Shown: in pieces, positions 58,963 through 64,000 of the stretch | Numbering within the stretch: position 1 is the first letter of the stretch | How the letters are laid out: every line of letters begins with the position of its first letter | DNA from: Ottowia oryzae | GTDB taxonomy: Bacteria > Pseudomonadota > Gammaproteobacteria > Burkholderiales > Burkholderiaceae_C | Direction of reading: 5' to 3' | Length of the DNA: 64,000 nucleotides | Assembly (NCBI RefSeq): GCF_003008535.1 | Contig: NZ_CP027666.1 | Span: 2,717,501-2,781,500 of the forward strand | Translations under genes and position numbers: made by a program | Notes under the pieces: generated by a model | The model's input: the letters and a program-made list of their open reading frames with translations, nothing else | Database searches by the model: none | Told to the model about the DNA's origin: nothing

Positions 58963-60564
58963 TCAGAAAAGCTTGTCCAGCAAGGACTTGAAAAAGCCGC
59001 GCCGCGCGGCGGTTTGGGCCGTGGGCTTGGCCGCCCCTGCAGCGGCGCCTGCCCCCGCTGCCGGCGGCTCCCGACGGTGAATGAAGCTGGTGCGCGTGAT
59101 GCCCGCCACGCCAGACAGCACACACAGCACGACGAAGCGGTGCACGTCGGCCTCGTTGCGTGGGAAGGCTCGCACCAGGTCTCTGGCCGATTGTTCCACG
59201 CGCGAGCAGATCGAAGCGAGCTGGACGTCCAGCGCACCCACGCTCTGCAGGTGCGTGAAGTTGGGAAAGCGATGCAGCCGAAAGCTCAGCTCACCCTGCG
59301 GCGCCAAGGGCAGGTCTTTCAGCGCATCACTCAACAGCTCCCACATGACCGCATCCAGGGCGGTCTTGGCACCGCGAAACCTGGCGCCAAAAAGCCTCTC
59401 CAGCGTGGCATCCACGTCACTGGCGGGCAGTGGCTGCACTTCCATGTGCTCGACCAGATCGGGGGTGTGCAGCATCTTGACCAACGCCGAGACCGGCAGG
59501 CCCGAAGCGATCCAGCCCTGAGACGCATCAACGACGAAGGCGGACTTGCCCGCCACACGCAACAGCTGCGCTCCCTGGCCGGCCAGCGCGCGCTCGCACA
59601 CACGCAAGAGGGGCACGCCCGCCAACGCGGGAAAGATTCTTTGCATATCCGCCAGCGCGCCTTGCGTCACACCCTTGGCGGGCGCGCGCGGTGCTGCGCT
59701 TGCTCTCGCCTCGGGCGTTAGCGAGGCCGTCGCCGTGCGGGACACGCCCGCCCCTGCGGCGGTGGCGCCTGTGCTGATGGCCGCGCCAACGCCAGCCGCT
59801 GTTTTCGACGCCAGCGCTTTGGCGGCTTCGCGCAAGGCGGCCACCTTGAGGCTGACCGCCGTTGGCGTGGGCGAAGCTGCGCCGGGTGCCAAGGCCACCT
59901 CGTCCGTGGCGGAGCGCATCGCCGCACCCACCGAGGCGGCGGCCGATGCTCTGGACGCTTTCAATTGATCGGCCAAGGCCATTGCACGGCGCCAGGCCGG
60001 AACCGGCGGCTCAGCCGCGTCGGCCTCGGTGCCGGTTTCGGATGGCGAGCGATCTTCAGCCTCGGCGGTCGATAGGCGCGAGCGCCCTGGCGTGGCCGCT
60101 CTGTGCGCGCCAGCTTCATCGGGCGCGGTGTCTGCAAAATCACTGAAGGCGTCGTGCCGAAGCCGCACCGGCGGCCCCACGTCGTGAATCTGCTTGATCG
60201 CCGCGAGCATTTCGGCGCTGGTGTAGGGCATGCTGACCCAGGCCACCGCCTGACCGTGCGCCCAGCGCAAATGCTGCTCCAGCCAGCCGCCGCCGTTGCC
60301 CCATATCAGCAGCACCGCCGAGCGGTTGCCCAAAAAGGCGCGCAGCTTGACCTCGTTCTCGGCGGAGTAGCGGCGCAAACCGAAGCCAAACAGGTCCAGC
60401 ACGCAATGGGTGCACGCCCTGGCGGCCGGGGTCTGTTCGGGCACGCCCAGGCCGACGCCACGGGCGATCGTCAGCACGTGCCGGTCTGACCAGTTCATGC
60501 CCACCATGATTTCTATCGCGGCGGCTTCATGGTCCGTCAGCCCGGCCAGCAAGATCGAACTCAA
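58963..60564 (-). CDS. Large unrecognised operon protein with receiver-like N-terminus
   Basis: This 533-aa protein starts at TTG, which overlaps the TGA of the preceding gene (TTGA), so it is translationally coupled. Residues ~1-127 alternate strands and helices in a way resembling a receiver domain: ILLAGLTDHEAAAIEI, CVLDLFGFGLRRY, VLLIWGNGG, AWVSMPYTSAEMLAAIKQIH. Residues ~128-305 are an Ala-rich linker. Residues ~306-500 form a second domain (GAQLLRVAGKSAFVVDASQG, HMEVQPLPASDVDATLERLF, GELSFRLHRFPNFTHLQS) that I do not recognise. It ends with a basic-hydrophobic motif (ARRGFFKSLLDKLF), possibly membrane-associating. No function is assigned. Confidence 0.7.
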   Translation of the reverse strand: MSSILLAGLTDHEAAAIEIMVGMNWSDRHVLTIARGVGLGVPEQTPAARACTHCVLDLFGFGLRRYSAENEVKLRAFLGNRSAVLLIWGNGGGWLEQHLRWAHGQAVAWVSMPYTSAEMLAAIKQIHDVGPPVRLRHDAFSDFADTAPDEAGAHRAATPGRSRLSTAEAEDRSPSETGTEADAAEPPVPAWRRAMALADQLKASRASAAASVGAAMRSATDEVALAPGAASPTPTAVSLKVAALREAAKALASKTAAGVGAAISTGATAAGAGVSRTATASLTPEARASAAPRAPAKGVTQGALADMQRIFPALAGVPLLRVCERALAGQGAQLLRVAGKSAFVVDASQGWIASGLPVSALVKMLHTPDLVEHMEVQPLPASDVDATLERLFGARFRGAKTALDAVMWELLSDALKDLPLAPQGELSFRLHRFPNFTHLQSVGALDVQLASICSRVEQSARDLVRAFPRNEADVHRFVVLCVLSGVAGITRTSFIHRREPPAAGAGAAAGAAKPTAQTAARRGFFKSLLDKLF

Positions 60565-61139
60565 CTGCGTACTCCTTGTTGCAACGCCGCGGAAACCTCG
60601 TCCCAGCGCGGCGCCATCGGCCGGCCGGCGCGCGACAGGGCGCGGCTGCCCAGCATGAAGGCCAGCGAGTCGCCCGCGCCCTCACAGTGATCCAGGAAAG
60701 CGGCTTCCGCCTCTTCGTCGCCCGCCAGCAGCGCGGGAATGGCCTGGGCCGCCAACTCGCGCGAATCGTCCACGCCGACCAGCAAGGCGCGCTTGGGCAC
60801 GTCCAGCGACGGCATGGCCAGCACACAAAAGCGCGTGGCCAGCGCGCTGACGCGCGGCAGGCGTTGGCGCTGGCTGGACAGCCGCAGGAAGGCGCGCGCC
60901 ACAAACGGCGCCAGCCGCTGGGCCACCTGCGGGCGCCGCAGGAGGCGCACGGTGGCCTCATCATCCGGCAGGCAGGCGACCATCAGGTCCGCCAGCGCGC
61001 CCTGAACCGGCTCGGCGCCGTCCAGGGCGCAGGCCGCCATCACGCGCGCCTCGTGCAGCCGGCGATCGCCCGGCACGCGCAGTACATCACGCCCTGCCTG
61101 ACGGAAGCGTTCGCGTGGCGACAAGGTGCGCAGCGGCAT
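60561..61139 (-). CDS. Unrecognised helical operon protein
   Basis: This 192-aa protein, rich in Ala, Leu and Arg, looks all-helical (RLHEARVMAACALDGAEPVQ, LADLMVACLPDDEATVRLLR, RPQVAQRLAPFVARAFLRLS, FLDHCEGAGDSLAFMLGSRA). It has no catalytic motif, signal peptide or membrane span that I can see. The helical repeat-like spacing suggests an adaptor. It follows the PhnD-like gene by 1 bp and overlaps the next gene, so it belongs to the same operon. Confidence 0.7.
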   Translation of the reverse strand: MPLRTLSPRERFRQAGRDVLRVPGDRRLHEARVMAACALDGAEPVQGALADLMVACLPDDEATVRLLRRPQVAQRLAPFVARAFLRLSSQRQRLPRVSALATRFCVLAMPSLDVPKRALLVGVDDSRELAAQAIPALLAGDEEAEAAFLDHCEGAGDSLAFMLGSRALSRAGRPMAPRWDEVSAALQQGVRS

Positions 61140-61140
61140 A

Positions 61141-61890
61141 TCAGCTCAGCAGCGTGTCCATCAGGTCGATCATGAACTCGCCGTCCTCGACCGACATGGC
61201 TTCAAAGCCCTGCTCGATGCCCAGCTCGTCCAGCGCGGGCTGGCCGTCGGCGGTGCCTGCCAGGCCCAGCAGCGCGTCGCGCAGCTTGTCCAGGCTGGCG
61301 CCGATGCGTGGGTGAATCAACAGCACGTGGGTGATGTCGGCCAGCTTGCTTTCCATCAGCGGCTTGAGTTGCGTCTTGGTCAGGCGCGACAGCGAGTTGT
61401 AGGCCTCGGCCAGGAAAAAGCCGATGTCGACCTCGCCCTTGATCGTCATGCGCGCGGCCGCCTGGTAGCTTTCCACCAGTTGCCACTGCACGTCGGCCTC
61501 GGTCAGGTCGGCCGCTTCCAGCAGGCGCAGGCCGATCAGCTTCACGTCCTTGTTGTCGGTCAGCGCAATCTTGCAGCCGGGCTTGAGGCCCTCGATCGAA
61601 TTCAGCGGCGAATCGGCGCGCGTGGCCATCACCATCTCGTCCGACTTGCCCAGCGGGCGCGCCACGGCGACGTAACCCGCATCGCGGATCATCGAAGCGG
61701 CATCAAACGGGTTGGCGTAGACGGCGGCCACATCGCCTTTGGCGATCAGTTCGGCCTGCTCGGCGGCCGAAGCGGGCGTCAACAGGTGCAGCGATTCAGC
61801 AGAGCGCTTTTGCAGCACGGTGTTGAGCATGTGCCAACCGGCAAAACGCTCGGGCGCGAAATCGGGCGCGATCAGAAAGTTCAAGCTCAT
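61141..61890 (-). CDS. PhnD-like binding protein without signal peptide
   Basis: This 249-aa protein has the two-lobed periplasmic-binding fold of the PhnD phosphonate/phosphite group: LNFLIAPDFAPERFAGWHML, LIAKGDVAAVYANPFDAASM, YVAVARPLGKSDEMVMATRA, IEGLKPGCKIALTDNKDV, ARMTIKGEVDIGFFLAEAYN. It starts directly with the fold (MSLNFLIAPDF) and has neither a secretion signal nor a lipobox. It should therefore act in the cytoplasm as a sensor or adaptor rather than a transport component. No ABC genes adjoin it. Its ATG overlaps the TGA of the PAS gene. Confidence 0.78.
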   Translation of the reverse strand: MSLNFLIAPDFAPERFAGWHMLNTVLQKRSAESLHLLTPASAAEQAELIAKGDVAAVYANPFDAASMIRDAGYVAVARPLGKSDEMVMATRADSPLNSIEGLKPGCKIALTDNKDVKLIGLRLLEAADLTEADVQWQLVESYQAAARMTIKGEVDIGFFLAEAYNSLSRLTKTQLKPLMESKLADITHVLLIHPRIGASLDKLRDALLGLAGTADGQPALDELGIEQGFEAMSVEDGEFMIDLMDTLLS

Positions 61891-62381
61891 GCCGGGCTCC
61901 CTTCCTTGGCCAGCCATTCTTTGTAGGTTGCGGTGATTTCCGCGATCTTGGCGCGCGAGGGCTGGCGGCGCACCGAGGTGTAGCCAACGATCTTGCCGCC
62001 GCGCACGTTGGGCACCGCCGTGGCGTAGACCCAGTAGTGCGAGCCGTCCTTGCACAGGTTCTTGACGTAGCCGTGCCACTTCTTGCCGGACGCCACGGTG
62101 GTCCACAGGTCCTTGAAAGCGGCGCGGGGCATGTCGGGGTGGCGCAGGATGGCGTGGGGCTGGCCGATCAGGTCTTCGCGCGCGTAGCCCGACAACTCGA
62201 CAAACGCGTCGTTGGCGTGGGTGATGATGCCGTCCAGGTCGGTGCGCGAGATGATCAGGCGGCCTTGCGGATAGGCGATTTCGCGCTCGCTGACCATCAC
62301 GGTGCGGCTGCTGCCGTCGTGGTAGGTGTGTTCACGCGCCACCGTCGCGTCGGCGGCCGGTTGCATGGGGGGAAATACCAT
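61887..62381 (-). CDS. PAS domain protein, Aer-like
   Basis: This 164-aa protein is essentially one PAS domain. It has IISRTDLDGIITHANDAFVE, LSGYAREDLIGQPHAILRHP, DMPRAAFKDLWTTVASGKKW and HGYVKNLCKDGSHYWVYATA, then VVGYTSVRRQ-like YTSVRRQPSR. This is the PAS pattern of the FAD-binding aerotaxis receptor Aer. It lacks HAMP, methyl-accepting, kinase or output domains, so it probably passes a redox or ligand signal to an operon partner. It lies 13 bp after the Roadblock gene. Confidence 0.85.
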   Translation of the reverse strand: MVFPPMQPAADATVAREHTYHDGSSRTVMVSEREIAYPQGRLIISRTDLDGIITHANDAFVELSGYAREDLIGQPHAILRHPDMPRAAFKDLWTTVASGKKWHGYVKNLCKDGSHYWVYATAVPNVRGGKIVGYTSVRRQPSRAKIAEITATYKEWLAKEGSPA

Positions 62382-62394
62382 GGTGCGATCCCCC

Positions 62395-62757
62395 TCAGAT
62401 CAGCTTGGACAGGGCTTCGGCTGCGCGCTTGATGTCCAGGAACAACAGGCCCAGCTTGGCGTTTTGCTTGGCCAGCACGGTCAGCACGGCCTCGGTGCCG
62501 GACGAACTCATGATCACGTAGCCGCGCTCGCCCTGCAGCAGCACGCGCTCCAGCGTGCCACGGGCCAGTTCGCGCGCAGCGCGGTCGCCCAGCGACAACA
62601 GCGCGGCAGACATGGCGCCCACGCGGTCTTCGTCCATGCCTTGCGGCAGGGCCGAGGCGATCATCAGGCCGTCGGTCGAGATCAGTGCCGAAGCTTCGAC
62701 GTCGGCGGAAGAGCCCTTCAGTTCTTCCAAAACTTGCTGGAACATGTCGGTGCGCAT
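62395..62757 (-). CDS. Roadblock/LC7 domain protein (MglB-like)
   Basis: This 120-aa protein is a single Roadblock/LC7 domain: MFQQVLEELKGSSADVEASA, LISTDGLMIASALPQG, MSAALLSLGDRAARELARGT, GYVIMSSSGTEAVLTVLAK and a final LGLLFLDIKRAAEALSKLI. Such proteins dimerise and act on Ras-like GTPases, as MglB does for MglA. It is the first gene of the seven-gene operon, with AAGGAT as ribosome binding site. The operon is divergent from the YkgJ-type gene. Confidence 0.88.
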   Translation of the reverse strand: MRTDMFQQVLEELKGSSADVEASALISTDGLMIASALPQGMDEDRVGAMSAALLSLGDRAARELARGTLERVLLQGERGYVIMSSSGTEAVLTVLAKQNAKLGLLFLDIKRAAEALSKLI

Positions 62758-62926
62758 GGTTCTTATCCTTCGTGGTAGGTTGAATCAAAAGCTCTGTGGC
62801 CACGCTTTGATTTCGTATCGCGGTCGCAGACAACTCACATCGAATTTAAACCATAGTTACGGTTTTGTGCGACACCGCAGCCGAGACGGAATGCTTAAGC
62901 GTTGATATTTCGCGTTCCCCTCTCCT

Positions 62927-63304
62927 GTGGCGCAGCCATCCACCTCACCCACCGCACCGCAGCCAGTGACAGCCTCTCTAATCGACGCCAACCCACCCGA
63001 TTGCCAGCACTGCGGCGCCTGCTGCGCGACATTCCGCGTGGATTTCTCGGTGCACGAACTTTTGTCTGAAGGGGGCTGCGTGCCCGACGGCCTGGCCGCG
63101 CCGCTGACGGGCAGCAACTGCCGCCTGCGCGGCACCGACCACCAACCGCCGCGCTGCGCGGCGCTGACCGGGCGCGTGGGCGAGCGCGTGGCCTGCGGCA
63201 TCTACGAATGGCGGCCTTCGCCCTGCCGCGAATTCGAATCCGGCAGCGATGCCTGCCACCGGGCGCGCGCGCGGCATGGGCTGGGCGACCTTGGGGCTTA
63301 CTAG
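62927..63304 (+). CDS. YkgJ-family cysteine cluster protein
   Basis: This 125-aa protein starts at GTG 62927. It carries a CxxCxxCC-type cluster (CQHCGACCATF) with further cysteines (SNCRLRG, RCAALTG, VACGIYEWRPSPCREFE), the YkgJ/CxxCxxCC family pattern thought to bind zinc or an iron-sulfur cluster. Function unknown. It is divergent from the GTPase operon. Confidence 0.85.
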   Translation: MAQPSTSPTAPQPVTASLIDANPPDCQHCGACCATFRVDFSVHELLSEGGCVPDGLAAPLTGSNCRLRGTDHQPPRCAALTGRVGERVACGIYEWRPSPCREFESGSDACHRARARHGLGDLGAY

Positions 63305-63362
63305 CCAAAACGCCGTCTAGCGCCGGTGGGAAGAGCGCCACCAGCTACTCTATCCATAGCAG
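63304..63362 (-). repeat. Comamonad-type inverted repeat, copy 19
   Basis: The minus strand reads GGATAGAGTAGCTGGTGGCG, then CGGCGCTAGACGGCG and a T-rich end. It begins at the YkgJ-type stop codon, in the gap before kynB. Confidence 0.7.
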
Positions 63363-63549
63363 TTCACCGTCACCAAAGCCTGCTTGACGCGCCCTTGCCA
63401 AGCGCCGACGCGCCCACCGCCAGGCCATCCGGCGCGGGTGCGGCCCAACACGGCACATGCGCCCTGCCCCGCCGCTGCGCCGTACCCAGCGCCATCCGTT
63501 GGAAATAACCGACACCACGCCCCGGCGCGCGGCCTTAAGTTCCACGGCA

Positions 63550-64000
63550 TGCCCACGCCACCTGACTTTGCCCATAACGCCGCACCGGATGCGCCCGGTG
63601 CGCCAGCCGCGCCCGCTGCGCCACGGCTGTGGGACATCTCGCCGCCCGTGCACGCCACCACGCCCGTCTTCCCGGGCGACACGCCGTACAGCCAGGTATG
63701 GGCGGCCGAGATCGGCCCGGGTTGCCCGGTCAACGTGAGCGCCGTCACGATGTCGCCGCACGTGGGCGCGCACGCCGACGCGCCGCTGCACTACGCCCCG
63801 GGCGGCGAGGCGATGGGCGCAGTGCCCCTCGCGCCCTTTCTGGGCCGCTGCCGCGTCATCCATGCGCTGGACTGCGGGCCGCTGATCGAATGGCACCACA
63901 TCGCCCACGCCATCGGCGCTGGCCTGCCGCCGCGCGTGCTGGTGCGCACCTACGCGCGCATGCCCGTGGACCGGTGGGACGGCGCCTTGGCCGCCTACGC
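63550..64000 (+). CDS. kynB: Arylformamidase (kynurenine formamidase), partial
   Basis: This gene runs off the window; 150 codons are visible. KynB hydrolyses N-formylkynurenine in tryptophan breakdown. After an Ala/Pro-rich start, the protein shows LWDISPPVHATTPVFPGDTP, CPVNVSAVTMSPHVGAHADA and PLHYAPGG. These give the H-x-G-x-H-x-D-x-P metal-binding motif of the family, and LVRTYARMP matches the later region. Genes kynA and kynU, its usual partners, would be expected beyond the window. Confidence 0.88.

Overview
This window is high-GC chromosomal DNA from a betaproteobacterium of the order Burkholderiales, most likely family Comamonadaceae (Acidovorax/Ottowia-like). The evidence is the set of conserved blocks (pyrG-kdsA-eno-ftsB, purM/AI-2E transporter/hda/HAD/pcnB/folK, coaBC-dut, surE-pcm-nlpD), an IPTL-CTERM sorted protein, and about 19 copies of an imperfect inverted repeat of roughly 55 bp built around ATAGCTGCCAGCGC ... 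GCGCCAGAGGCCGATTT, from memory typical of comamonad intergenic spaces. No rRNA, tRNA, CRISPR array, prophage or insertion sequence was seen.

Layout. 1-3290: end of a TauD-type dioxygenase and a sulfonate/nitrate-type ABC importer. 3500-4291: a surface protein gene split by an amber codon. 4679-8803 (minus): surE-pcm-nlpD followed directly by rlmD, without the rpoS expected between them. 8969-12040: quinone reductase, DUF4124 protein and a deacetylase-like protein without its metal ligands. 12336-18045 (minus): parE, lytic transglycosylase, parC and a small membrane protein. 18201-21762: methyltransferase, dapA, bamC, metallo-hydrolase. 22007-25314: lipoproteins, ribosomal oxygenase, SlyD-like isomerase. 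25515-32903: dut/coaBC opposite pyrG-kdsA-DUF1330-eno-ftsB, then rimM-rpsP without trmD-rplS. 33214-36236: acetyltransferase, TM2 protein, Pit phosphate transporter with its DUF47 partner. 36775-38937: Fur-box-preceded siderophore receptor. 39088-45835: folK, pcnB, HAD phosphatase, hda opposite purM and an AI-2E-type permease. 46068-48684: an accessory operon (isochorismatase-like, DJ-1/PfpI, ABM monooxygenase, frameshifted GlxA-type regulator). 48948-51909: SirB1 protein, murJ, rpsT. 52163-54558 (minus): hchA, LuxR-type regulator, SDR oxidoreductase. 54841-57607: DUF3579, argD, argF.

The most distinctive region is 57764-62757 (minus): seven tightly packed genes encoding a Roadblock/LC7 protein, an Aer-like PAS protein, a PhnD-like binding protein without signal peptide, two unrecognised proteins, an MglA/CvnD-like small GTPase and a second, divergent Roadblock-like protein. 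It looks like a self-contained GTPase switch with two candidate sensory inputs, comparable in parts to myxobacterial MglA/MglB and streptomycete conservons but with a different composition. It is the best candidate here for an undescribed signalling system. The window closes with a YkgJ-type cysteine-cluster protein and the start of kynB.

Assignments rest on reading motifs and gene order only; no database search was possible. Start codons were chosen from signal peptides, family lengths, ribosome binding sites and overlaps.
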